This document shows positions 22,951 through 35,600 of a DNA stretch of 64,000 bases, piece by piece. Numbering within the stretch: position 1 is the stretch's first letter; every line of letters begins with the position of its first letter. Location: positions 2,945,732 through 3,009,731 of the forward strand of contig JARUPZ010000005.1 of the NCBI GenBank assembly GCA_031213475.1. Reading direction: 5' to 3'. Made by a program: the position numbers and the translations under genes. Under the pieces are notes generated by a model that saw only the letters and a list, made by a program, of their open reading frames with translations, was not told the DNA's origin and did no database searches. The stretch is from Nereocystis luetkeana. Its lineage: Eukaryota > Sar > Phaeophyceae > Laminariales > Laminariaceae.

Positions 22951-23549
22951 GGCAAGGATGACATTGTTGATGATGGTGCGGGCGATGACTGGCTGTTTTC
23001 ATACGTTATCCGTGAATCAAGCCGGTTCGGTCGTAGATTAGCCTTGGCGGCTCGGGGGGAAGACGTGATGAAATGGTAAGTGTGCATTCGGGGGCAGTTG
23101 GCAACCATCGGCATGGCAGGAGAGGGGCATAGCAACAACAAACATATGCTATGGTACGTACATAACAAGATTTACCCGTGGAGGGGGGGGGGGTTCACAG
23201 CTAACAAAATGGCTAATTGGCACCACGTTTCGGCGGGTGGATTCACTTTCACAGGTGACCGGGACGATCCCTCTTTCACAACGGGCGCTCAACCCAACGG
23301 TTATTGTAGAGACGCTGAACAATGTGTAGCAAAACCCACAAAATGTCGACAAACTCTCAATTCGGCATCATGCGCCCAACTGTGTGATACACTGCTCAAT
23401 ATCTCCACAACGATTTGTTCACGCGCGCATTGTGCAGAGTGGGGAGCTTCCGGCCACCTGCATTCTTAACTATCTCATCATTTTACACAATATGATAAAA
23501 CGCCTATTCTCGGTTTGTAGAACTGAGTGTCTGTTTTGGTAAATGCAAA

Positions 23550-23735
<186 letters not shown>

Positions 23736-24352
23736 CGCAAGGCTTAAATTTTCGAACACTTTCCAATGTCCGAGATATAAGCTCGTTACAGATGATACTC
23801 GTACGACGTATTCGACCCTTACGGACCTTATATATATACTGAAGCATACCATACCACCAGGCAAATTTAGCCATACAACAAACGTACCATACCATGTACT
23901 GTATTTTTCCCGTCCCATACCGTCAACACATACCATACCACATACGGTGGTTTTCACATATCCCCATACTCCATACCACCAACATGTATACCCCATATCC
24001 CATCCCGTGTTAGTTCCATATATATAGTATATATCAAACCGCGTAGTACCATCATACCATGTACCAACACGTTATTATATGATATCACACCAGGTAGGTA
24101 CACGAGAAGAGCAATATCTCTGAACCCAAGATATTTTCCTCGACAACAAGCAGCAGCAGAACGATCGATGAGTTGAATGGTGACACCACTGTATACTAAC
24201 TAGCGTCGTTGCTTCTCACTCGACGCGCGGGGTCAGCGGGGGGCGCATCTATCTCTTCGTGGCCACTGCATCATTCGGCTGGCGCGGGTTTGGGTACCAA
24301 GAGAAGCCCGCGCGGCGCGCACCTCTCGGTGGATACGTAAACCGTAGACCAC

Positions 24353-24412
24353 AGCAGCAGCGGCACTGCAGCAACACCACCAGCAGCTGCAGCAGCAGCA
24401 GCAGCAGCAGTC
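24353..24412. repeat. (CAG)n microsatellite
   Basis: Interrupted CAG repeat with AACACCACCAG in the middle. Confidence 0.9.
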
Positions 24413-24626
24413 AGTCATCTTGTGAAGTACAAAATACCAAGACGAGTTGACTCGGCACGCCCCTCCGCCGGCAGACCGAAGAAAGGCAGTCAGAGTTGGC
24501 TCGGACGCTTGGGTCCTACGCGCAGTGCAGCGCACCCAGCACGTCTCTTCGCGGCACCAGACCACAACAACAGGAGAGTTGGTCTCGGCGTTTGCACGCG
24601 TCTGTGCGCGCCCAGTAAATCCGAGC

Positions 24627-24627
<1 letters not shown>

Positions 24628-24666
<39 letters not shown>

Positions 24667-24745
24667 CAAAACGGCCGGTGACGTGTGGCGGGCTCTGGTC
24701 AGGCGTATGATAAAAAACTATTGGGCGCTGTAGTATTATTATTAA

Positions 24746-24804
<59 letters not shown>
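24628..24804. repeat. (CAA)n and (TAG)n microsatellites
   Basis: CAA repeat at 24628-24665 and TAG repeat at 24745-24804, about 80 bp apart. Confidence 0.95.
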
Positions 24805-25130
24805 ATATTAATATTGATATTTAATAGTAGTAATGCAGTACGAGAGCTGATTTAAATGAACTTGTACAGGAAATAGAGGTAATTCGGGGAGATAGATGGA
24901 TGAATAAAAAACTCCACGTATTCGTCTCTGATGAATGGCGAATACTAGTTTTTTTTTTGTGGTGTTTGGGAGGATACCGTAGGACGCCGCCGGCAAGCTC
25001 TTGCCCCCTAGAGCATCGATCCACCTGATTTCTTCGAGTCCGTCATCTATACTATTAACAGTTGCCCTTGCCCGCCACGAAGCGGGTTGGCCGTGGGCTG
25101 AGGTTCATTCTTATCGGAGAGTGTTTTCTC

Positions 25131-25971
25131 CAGGGCTTTTCGCGGGTCACGTGGTATTCAAAATGTCGCGGGTCGGGTCGGGTCAGTGCTCAAACTCTCA
25201 CGGGTCGGGTCGGGTCGGGTCAAGAGCTTTTCAATCTCGTGGGTCGGGTCAGGTCGGGTCAAGAGTTTTTCAAATCTCACGGGTCGGGTCGGGTCAGGTC
25301 AAGAGGGGTGATGAAAATCTCACGGGCAGGGTCAGGTCACGACCCGCGAGAAGCGGGTCACTCGCGGGTCGGGCCAGCATGACCCGCGAGTTGTTTTCTA
25401 CTGACCCGCGGGTCGGACCCGCGCATTCGGCTCGCGGATCCGACACTTGAATCATTTCGCGCTCTCTTCCCCAACGGCTTCTCTCGTACCAATAATACTC
25501 CATAATACTCCTCCTTTGGTATCACATCCAAACATTAAAATACCGTCAAATTCGAATACCCATGCCCGCATCCATCTGTACCCACTACAGCCAGGTTATT
25601 TATCACTGCGAGGCACTAAAATGAACACTAAATGGTTTTCGAAGTCCCGACCCATGGACCACATCCGCGGGTCGAACCTGCGGGTCAAGATAAATGGTCT
25701 CGCGGGTCAAGGCCACCCGACCCGCATGAAACCCGTGTCTCACGGGTCAATCGGAAGGTGGCGGGTCGGGTCGGGTCAGGAAGTTTTGAAATCCCGCGGG
25801 TCGGGTCGGGTCGGGTCAGGATATTTTCAAATCGCACGGGTCGGGTCGGGTCGGATCAAGAGGCTTTCAAAATCTCGCGGGTCGGGTCGGGTCAAGTCAA
25901 CATGCCTAAAAAAAATCGCGGTCGGACCCGACCCGACCCGAGAGGTTTGACCTGACCCGCGAAAAGCCCTG
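25131..25971. mobile_element. hAT-like element filled with GGGTC repeats, second copy
   Basis: 841 bp. The ends CAGGGCTTTTCGCGGGTCAC and TGACCCGCGAAAAGCCCTG form an almost perfect inverted repeat. Flanking 8-mers are GTTTTCTC and GTTTTTTT. The whole length aligns by eye with the copy at 6616, including the non-repeat centre (CTGACCCGCGGGTCGGAC, then a segment with CTCTCTTCCCCAACGG). Confidence 0.68.
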
Positions 25972-26633
25972 GTTTTTTTAATAATTTCCAAAGTTAAAGT
26001 TTGGAAATAATTAATTGGGGATATGTATCAATATCCGGAGGCGTTCTGTCACTATTATTCGTGAAATTCCCCCGAACCAAAAATATCAAGTTCGTTACCA
26101 ACCAATGCAATATTTGTAAAAAAAAACAGGAAAATAAATATGGAAGATTGAAAACATGCATGAAAAAAATGTCGAAAATTTGGGGGGAAAAGCTCTCCGA
26201 TAAGAATGACCCTGAATCTATGTCGAGATCACGCGTCTATGGTCGCATGAGCTGATCTTTACCAGCAGCAGCGTGTTGACACTTTGCGACGAGAAAAAAC
26301 AATTTTTGCGCCGCCTGCAGCCGAAAACAGGGAAGGTACGGGGAAGGCAGCAGCAGCAGTGAATTACTTTTTACTTCGCCTATATCAATGTCTTGCGATC
26401 CTACCTTGTCGTATGTTTCGGTCCTCGTGAATAATCCGGCAGTTAGTTGAAAAAACTTGTAATGATGATGTGTGAGAACGTGTAACAACCCACCACGTGT
26501 TTTTCACTGGCCAACTATAAAGTCTAAAATTCGCCGCATCAACTTCAAGACGAAAAAAAAAAACTGTTTATTTACTTGTTACTATTGAATATTAAGAATA
26601 CGAGAGGCTGTCGGTTTCCTGGTATTATTTCAT

Positions 26634-26730
26634 TTAACCCTTTTAGAACCGCAGTCCCGTTTTGGGGACAGACAACTCGAAAATCAAGTAGTTTGTTCCC
26701 AAAACGGGACTGCGGTCCTAAAGGGGTTAA
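26634..26730. mobile_element. Family 2 MITE, best preserved copy
   Basis: TTAACCCTTTTAGAACCGCA to TGCGGTCCTAAAGGGGTTAA. TTAA at both ends followed by CCCT is the arrangement of piggyBac ends, so a piggyBac-mobilised element is inferred. Confidence 0.78.
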
Positions 26731-27005
26731 GTTCGACCAATTACGACCACGAGTATATATAGTGGTGGTTACTTTGTAACCGTCGTGCGTACAAGCGCAA
26801 CAATAAATGTCAAGAAACCCCGCCGTAGACCACTGCTGCTGCTGCAGCTGCTGCTGTATCACCAATTATTATTAAATAACGGGAATGACAATCCGGTGGA
26901 TAGATCTGTCACTTTCGTCACTCCCACTCTTTCTTCCAGTATAATAATAGTAGTAAGAGGCTGTAAAAGTTTAATCCGCATCAACTTCAAGACGAAAAAA
27001 AGTAG

Positions 27006-27114
27006 TATTACCGGGGACCATAGTTAATAGGACCAAATATTGTTAGTAGAAATTGTTAAATATATAGGTTTTTATGTATACCACAGGTCCTATTAACTAT
27101 GGTCCCCCGTAATA
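27006..27114. mobile_element. Family 1 transposon copy
   Basis: TATTACCGGGGACCATAG to GGTCCCCCGTAATA, with nearly perfect inverted ends. Flanking bases outside TA are not inverted, which supports a TA target duplication. Confidence 0.82.
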
Positions 27115-27221
27115 GTTCACCTTCACTTTCCTTTCCAACCCTCCGTGTAACACAGACATCATGTATTAATAGTATGTTCGTCTCTGTGTCGATCACTTTG
27201 TTTCCTACCCTCGTATAGAGT

Positions 27222-27440
27222 AGGTTTAGCAGTCAGGGAGAAGGGATTTTTAGGGATGTTTTTTACTTGAAAAATGTGTAGCGCGGTCTGCACTCTGACT
27301 TCGGAATCGTCGTCCGCATCTATCTGAGAAATTTCCTGGTTCGATGCAAATTCGGCGTAGCCGCGTTTATGGCGAGTTTTGGCCCGTTTCGGCTGCGGTT
27401 TGAGGTCAGGGTTAGGGTTAGGGTTAGAGTTAGTTTATGT
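27222..27440. mobile_element. Partial telomere-motif foldback element
   Basis: It matches the left arm and loop of the element at 10086: GTAGGTTTAGCAGTCAGGGA, ACTTGAAAAATGTGTAGCGC, then GTTAGGGTTAGGGTTAGAGT. The right arm is missing. Confidence 0.6.
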
Positions 27441-29567
27441 CTTCCCCCCGATTTAAGAAACAAAGAGCTTCCTGCGCTGTTGGACCACCCTTGCAATCTT
27501 ACAGGTAGGTGTGTGCATGCTGCGTTTTTCATATATATATCAAGAGCAGAAGAGAGACCAAGAAACTGTCCAAATATCATAGTGAGACTCACCAACTAAC
27601 ACGTACGTACGTACTCATCATGTGCTGGTACGTCAACATCTGCTGCAACATTTACAGGGAGTATTTTATAAGAAACTAAAAGAGTACGTCAGCTGTGAGT
27701 TCTACCGATCGGCAGATGGGAGTATTTCAAACATTTTTCAGTGTCTTGGTATGCTTGTCGCGTTTGAACTGTTGAGCCGTGTGGGTTTTCCTTAGAGGCG
27801 AGGGGGGGCATTCTGAGATATACAGATATCCGCAGAAGGCGTGCTTTCCCGTATGCACCACCGCCGTATGGACCAGGCAAAACCACAACCTCTTGATGGC
27901 TGTTGGGGGGTGGGGCGTCCTGCTCTCGCCGTGCTATCCTACTGTTGTACTGGCATACATACGGCATACTACTCTGTCCCGTAATATAGTAACCGTATTT
28001 TACTACGAGGCGCGCGAGCGCGAAGCGCTTGTTCCAAGAAAGGAAAGCAGGCGTTCAGTCTGAGAGCCAAGGTGCCGTCTGTGCCGGTGCCGACAGGTCT
28101 TTGTCCACACTCGCACCAACTCCAACTAACTGCAACTTCACAAAAAAAAATACAAGCAAACTGAGAACAGCGCTCGAAGCTTTTCATGGGGGGCAATAAC
28201 AAAATAACTACTTTATTACGCGTCCGTTCTCCAAACGTTGGAGGGGAGGGGGGCGGTGCAGGGGGGCTGAGCTATTGCGAAAGAGGTGCAAATATTCTCG
28301 GGGAATGTATGCGGCGATCAATTCGTGACATCGCGGTACTTCGTATGCGCAGTAGTACTCGGGGTTGGTTTCAGGGTCGTTGCCTCGAAGTCTCAGGCGA
28401 TACTATTGCTGTCAGTAAAGAGGCCCGGCCTACCGCGGGAGGGGTGCCCCCCTTATCGTCCCCGGGTTTCAGCTACTACTGGCTAGCGTGGGAGGCCTTG
28501 CACCTTACTCAAAGACCGAACTACTGAGGTAAACTCAGTTTTGTGCTGGGGCACCATCGCAGCGCAACACACAACGTCTTGGCAGCCCATTTCGCCTAAC
28601 TAACGTCTAAACTCCGAAAGGCTTTAAAACACTCGCTTACAAAGAAGATAGCTACTCGCAGGAGGAGACCTAGACCGTAAAATATAAAAATTAAATAGCC
28701 CCCCCTCCACCCTGGGGCAAGACGACCGTGGGACTATGCAAGAGGGAGAGAGGGGAGTTGCGCAGGAGGCACATTCATATCTACCTCATCAATACTTACT
28801 ACGGTTTTTTTGTTGCCATGATCCATTCGGCAGAAAACTGAAAATTTACATCGACTGTGTACTGTCAAGCGTGATTTCGCTCTGATACTCCGCCGTGATT
28901 TTTCGAGGACCCAACGCCCTCCCCGAAAGAAAACGTCTCATGATCCAAGACCCCGAGGGAGGGCTATTCGAAAACCAAGTAAACAACAACGGGGAAAAAC
29001 GTTTTTCGTTCATTCGTCCAGAATTCTCACCGCACTGTTTTTTTTTTATTGTGACCTTTTCACGAAAGTATGAATAGTATGGTGTCGTCTTGTCTTGCTG
29101 TTGCATGCCCGGGACTCAACGCTCGGGTTTCATGAGCCTCGTCTGGGCGGTCTACGTCGGGTCAGGGCATGGGTTTTCCATTGAACAAAATTCGTGATTT
29201 TCTCGCATCGGGATGCTCGCGGGGCTTTCCGCTTCGATGGCAAAAACCCTTGTGTCAGCACTAAAACTCCGTTTTTTTTTTCTGTTCACCGCGGTTCTAT
29301 ATGCTGTAGATATATATACCATACGCGAATCCATCATAGGGGCTGAAGCCAGCTACCAATCAACATCGGTACAGCAAAGCCTCGGAGATATACTGGTTAC
29401 TTTTAAACATTGACAACATGAACAGATCGCTCCCCACTCGTCTTCCCTTTCCACTAGTGCTGAGCTTGAGACACCGGTGACTCAAAGGCTATAGCCCGAT
29501 GTCCAGTACGCACGGCTTAGTTCGGTCCGATGCCGTGACCCAAGGGCAACGATGGTAGCGCGTCACG

Positions 29568-29623
29568 CTAAAGTGGAGGTTCGGCATAGGTTGGTGGCGG
29601 GCCTCTCGTGGAGGAGGAGCCAG
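29568..29623 (-). CDS. Gene B exon 5 (PPxY tail)
   Basis: 56 nt after CCCTTTCGGCAG, joining in phase 1 and encoding GSSSTRGPPPTYAEPPL and TAG. Nucleotide similarity to gene D begins at this acceptor and continues through the stop region. Confidence 0.7.
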
Positions 29624-32600
29624 CTGCCGAAAGGGACGGAGAGCATTGGCAGAGGCAACAGCGGTGCCGGGGGGCGGGACAGTGGGCAGGGGCAGTGGAC
29701 GGGATAGCCGACGACAGGAAGGGGGCTGTGCGTTAGACAACTCCACACATGTACACGTACACGAGGGGCGCTCGTTCGCCTAGCGCGACGCCAAGAGTAC
29801 ATCCTGTTAGTATAGGAGGCGTTCTTCGATGATAGAGGTTTTCACCCTGAATTTTCTGAGGCTCCTCCTCACTTAAGGAGCTCCGTACCTCACCCGAAAA
29901 ATGATTTCAGCAAAAATCGAAATGCATCGCGGCGAATAATCCCATGACCCAAGTCTACAAATCGTTTTTTTTTTTCGAAATCAAGATTGGCATTCCGACG
30001 ATGTGGGGGCAAGGATTACCGTTTTTCAGAAACAAATTAGCGGAAATGTGCTACCTCCATCGTCGAACGGGTCATAGTGGTGGACTACTAGTGCGACTGC
30101 GCCATCCGTCTTCCCCGAACACACTGCAAAATACGCATTGAGGCAATCCAATGTCGGGCCTGTCACTACCAGCGCCGCCAGCGCAGTTGCAACGTTAAAG
30201 CAGTAGCAACGAGAGCTGCCAAAAGCAGTACCGTTTTCCCCCAAACTAAAGACACTAAGAGCGAGTCATTCAGTTTTGGGATACCGGGGGGGGGGGGAGG
30301 GGAGGAGGGGAGGGGGTAAGCCCCCCCCTAACACTGAAAACGTACCGAAGTTTGTCCGCGAGAAACGTTCCTGATAAGTGCGGGCCCACCTGCATACCTT
30401 CCCACAAGCGTCCGCTCCCAGAGGTTGTGCCTTTTTGAGCGACCCGACAATCGGTGAGCTTGAAAGCAATCGAAAACGAGCCTTTTCTTTTCATCTAGAT
30501 CACTTCAGAAAGTAAAACACGCGAGCTACCAGGGGTAGTATTTTTTTGCCTTATGAGGCAAAGGTTTGACTGACTATTAATGTTCTCCTCACCTGAGGAA
30601 CTACAGATCCAATATGGCGTGTCTTGTAGCTGGAATACCGTCAACGTCTGTTTTGTTGTTGATACCCAGCGGGGCATGAGATTGTTTGTCGGGTTTTGCA
30701 CTTCTGTTTTCTCAAAACTCATTTTTTCTGGGCGACTTACTAATGACCTATTAATAGTGTGACGCGTTCTACGATAGAGGTAGCACATTTCCTCTATTTT
30801 TTTTTCTGAATGACGGGGCTCCTTAACCCAAACTCGTCGGAATGCTAATCTTGTTTCGAAAAATGACGTTGTGGTAAATTTAGCAAATGGGATTGTTTAT
30901 CGGGATACAGTTTGATTCTCGCTTAAGTCAGTTCTCGGGTGAGGTATAAAGTTCCTCAAGTGAGGAGCCTCAGAAAAGTTAGCGTAAACCTCTATCGTAG
31001 AACGCCTCGTGGACTCTACAGAAACCCTCAAGAGAGGGGCCTCAGAAGGCGAAAGCAGGTGCATCCCCTAATGAAGCACGCAAGAGGGGTCACGTTTAAC
31101 CCTTTTAATACAGCAGTCCCGTTTTGGGGACAAACTAAGTAGAAGTTGAGTGGTTCGACCCCAAAACGGGACTGGTGCACTACTGGTTGTAAAAAGGTAA
31201 AGTCCGGTATTTCCAGCCGCTCAGAGCCACCACCCTATTTTTCCGCGAGTCTTGAGCTCTTACGTAATTTCGTTTTCACGATATGCGCCCCGCCCTACCC
31301 TTCGTATGGCATTGTTTGCTAGGGTGCGCCAACGACATACTTTTCAAGTCCAATTTTGAGTGAGACTTAGAGCCAGTCGCCCGAGTGGCGTAAATTTTGG
31401 AGTGACAGTAGCAGTGGCTTCCCAACACGGTAGCACCAGTCGGGCACAAACCCCTAGGGGATGGAATACCGCTTAGCTCACGTGCGCACTTGTATGTACA
31501 CAATTGATATTACTCCAGATTGTTTATTCACATTTTACAACGCAACGTTTAGTCACGGAGCGGGAGGGGGAAGCGGCGGCAGAGGGGAGGGGGGGGGGGG
31601 GGGCGGAGATGTGCTGCTCACCTTCGCTTGCATTTGCCACCCCCCCTCCTTCAGGGGTTGGGCTCCCACCGCTTCCCCTCCCGGCCGAAAGCACCGGTGT
31701 TCCAAAGGTATCCCAGGGTTTCAGGGGGTGCCGCGCCCTCCTTTCTCCACGTCGGTAGAGGCAGCACGAAGCGACGATACATATCGCCAGAAGCAACAGC
31801 CCCGCCGCTGCTGAAACGCCAGCGATGACCGCAGTGCTCCCAGACGAAGTCGATGCGCCCCTCGTGGTCAACGCGCTGTTAGCGGAAGGGCTTGGTGTGT
31901 CGGCGGCGGAATCAGGGCCCCCAGAAGCACTTGGTGGGTCGGTGGCTGGCACGTTGCCCCCAGAAGCGCTTGGTGGGTCCGTGACAGCCCCCGCACCCCC
32001 TCCAGGAGAGCTTGGTGGGTCGGTGGCAGGTGCGGTGGTTGCAGAAGAGCTTGGTGGGCCCGTGGGGGGCACGGTCCCACCAGAAGTGCTTGGTCGATCG
32101 GTGGCGGGCACGGTGCCCACTGGCGAGTTTGGCGCGTCAGTGCCGGAAGTGGTACTCACGGAAGGGCTTGGTGTTTCGACGACAGGCCCGGCGCCGCCAG
32201 AAAAGCTCGGTTCATCGGTGTCGGAACTGGTGCTTACTGAAGGACTTGGTGTGTCGATGACAGGCCCGGCGCCGGCAGGAGAGCTTGGTGCGTCGGCGGT
32301 GGGGCTGGTGTTCACGGAAGGGATTGGTGTGCTCAGGTCAGGCGCGGTACCCCCAGGAGAACTTGGTGTATCCGGGGCGGCCACGATACTCGGAGAAACG
32401 CCCGGTGTGTCCGTGGCGTCTATTGTGCTTGGCGAAGGGGCCGCTGGATCGGTGCCGGGACCAGACGTATCTGCGTTCGGGCACGGTACGAAGGGGGTTT
32501 AACACAATCGCGCGGGACACATTCTACGCTCGAGAGCCCACTACGGGATCCAAACAGTGCAGCATGCGGCTCTAACGTGCGCTTCTTTCTCGAGATGGTA

Positions 32601-35600
32601 GCTTTCCTCGGTGCTGCTGACACGCACAACGGTGCCAACGCGTCGCTCGCGTCAGAGAAAATAAATGAGGAGAAGCCAGCGTCTACCGTAGGAGCTCCAC
32701 GCAACGAAACGTGAGCTGCCTCCCGCTAAGAACCGCTCATGGGCGGACATACCAGCACCTTATCCGTATGGGTAACACCCAACACTTCTAAGCCTCGCCG
32801 TCAAGGAGGCGCTTCGCCGCACCTAAATAAACACTTTTCGTTCCGAAAAAAACGAAGTTTGACCAAACAAGTAAAACCTATCCCGGACGAATGATCCCCA
32901 ATTCATACTACGGTAGCGAGCGACACTTTTTTCTCAATATTTGATGATCGGTTAAGCTCCTTGCGGGAGCAAACTACCCGCTAAAGCATGATACCTTTTT
33001 CCTATAGCGTGTTTGGTTTTGGGACCAATGCATCGCAAAATGCTGATCAGGTGGCTGCGCGCACAAAGATTTTTGAAGTCACGTTTTCGGATGAGATGTC
33101 GAGCTAGCCGTTAATGCGAGGCGCTCAGAAGACAAGGGGGCACCCCCCGTGCCGTGGCATTGCTCCCCTCTAGAGTAGGTATTTAAGGAGGCATTCTGCT
33201 GGATAGTTCCTCGGCTTAGAAGCACCATCACTCCGAAACAAATGCAGCTACCTGTATCGTAGCACACGTCTGTTGCGTGCTTACACCATGGGGTACGGCA
33301 GTTCCCGTGACGTACGTACAGTACCTTCGACGAGGCCGGTAGGGTAGTTCGGGGGCGCACACGTATCGGTCACATAGGCGCACTCCAGGACTATCCCAAG
33401 CACGTTTCCGCCGGACGACCACACCGTCACGCCCGTGGCGAAGGTGTCGTCTCCGCAATACGATCCGGATATGTCCGGCAGCAGCACAGCGCCCTCGTCG
33501 TTTGACCTTAAAAACACACACACAAACGAACAATAGAGATGGGCCGCACATACATGAGGCAAGCATGCCCGCCGACAGAGAAGCGTATCGTTCGTGCGTC
33601 TGGGAGAGGCGAAGAGGGAGGGGCTAGAAGGACTTAATGTTTCGTGCGATTCGAATGCGCTCGGCGGTTGAATACAGCAGTGGTGCATTTTTTTCTCCTA
33701 TGCCAGATAGCCGCCTGTGGTCATCTCTCTAACAATAGTTCTACCAAGTATTTTTATTTTCGCGCTTGACTCCTCCCACGGTACGGATGGGTGCTATATT
33801 TTCGGAGCTCCTCACATGAAGAGGAGCTTGATAATTGATCCGGAACTTACGAGACGTTTGCTCGCACAACGAGGCCAGCAATATCATGGGTTGTCGTCCT
33901 GAAACGAATGTAACCAGAAGAAGTATCATACTACTGTAACAGGTACGCTAATTGTTGCTCACTAGAGGAGCTCAACCGGTCAGAAAAAAAAATGCCTCAG
34001 AAGGGAAAAAGTGGTATACCCCTGCAGTGGCATTGCCTGCTTGGAAAGTAAACGGTATACATATCGCTCTTCTCGGGCCTTTTTTCGTATTTAGGTAACC
34101 ATGGGACCCAGAGAACCGATACACCACACCAGCGAAGGTTGGCTCTCCGACGTCTTTAGTGTGGAAAGCGTGGGATCGCAGCCCACGACTGTACACCTGA
34201 ACGCTACGGTACTACCCAGCACGCCCTCGGATAGCTGGTTTGGCAGCGGCTTGTGGTCGGCTGTCCGGATAGCAGTGTGTAAAGTGACGAGAAAATCAGA
34301 CCGAACTGTAGCTAGACCGATGCGGAAGATTGAACAGAGGAAGTCCGGGGCGTTGTGGAGAGATATTGAATCATTGGCATGTTTGAAAGGAGGAGATGAA
34401 CACGAGGGGCAAAACGTTGGCGACGGGTGCAGTTGGCTGAATTGGGAACACACATGCGAGGAAGGGCTGAGGCCGAAAGGAAGAAGACCAACGGGGCTCT
34501 ACTCGTGAGCGTAGAGGAGCAGGGGTCTGGTACTGGGTAGGGGGTCGGCGAGTTGAAAGAAGACGGGGGGTTTCAGGTAGAGATAATAATGAGACACCAC
34601 GCTAGCGTGCACGAAGCAGCAGCAGCTACTGCCGAATCGTGGAAAAATAACACATCCAGTTTACGTCAATGTAAGAGCGGGTGTGCATCAAGATGCGCTG
34701 TTGCGGGAGACAAAGCGGGACCAGGACAGTGTAGTGCTCAACGGCTACTTTGATAACATACCAAAGTATGTGGGACCACCGAACCGGGGCACGAAGACTC
34801 GTCTAGTTCAATGCTTACATTGGTTCGCGCGCGGCAATGCAACAATTGGTAGCGGTACCATGCCGGTATGTACGAATGCAGTACCAGGTATAGAACGCGC
34901 GCGAGGTATATACAGCCATAGCGCGTTCGTACATGTGGGCATTGGCATTTCTGTTGCTCTCTTCTATACTGCCCGTTGCGATTCTTTGTGGTTACTATTT
35001 TTGACGGGACTTCCTGCCTCAAAGCATTTAGGGCTCGCTCGGGATAACCCCTCGCGCTGATGCGCGCTCACCTCGGCGACAATCCCTCTGGATCAAATAA
35101 CCTTGCATTACAGAAAACCATCGCGAGTGCTGCTGTAAGCCTGCATAGGGCGGGCGGAAAGGTTTATATTCCCTTTTGCTTAGCCGGCCCTGCTGTGGCT
35201 TGTTTTGATGAATTTGGCTGTAAGAGAGCGATCGCGTCTCTCGACGAAAACCCCAGACGTTCGGACCTAACATACTGAGACAATATGTATCCCAATCTTA
35301 GGTCCATCTGACTGGGTCATGAGTTCAGTTATCCTTGCGGTCTGTTGTATTTCACGTGCGATATGTCGTTACCTGAAGAAGATTCCACCTTTTCCACCAC
35401 ATGCGCAAGTATATAGAACTACATACTTAGATCACAACCCCTGAGCGTGCTCGGTTGGTGCATCCCTGGCCTCTCAGAGCTCCCACTTCCAAACCGCCTC
35501 CTTTCATTACTTGCCGGACCTTTCCAGCAGTTCTTTGTTTTCTCGGTCATTTCTTCCTTTTTTCTTATTTCGTTTTGTGTGCGTGCGTGTTCTCCGAGCA

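Noticed and set aside
29489..29746. Exon 5 of gene B starting at CACAG|CCCCC (29725)
   Set aside because: It also keeps phase, but comparison with A and D shows similarity starting only at the CCCTTTCGGCAG acceptor, and a one-base difference from D lies upstream of that point, in the intron.
31825..32502. Plus-strand ORF of 225 codons with Gly/Val repeats
   Set aside because: Antisense shadow of the gene B stalk repeats.
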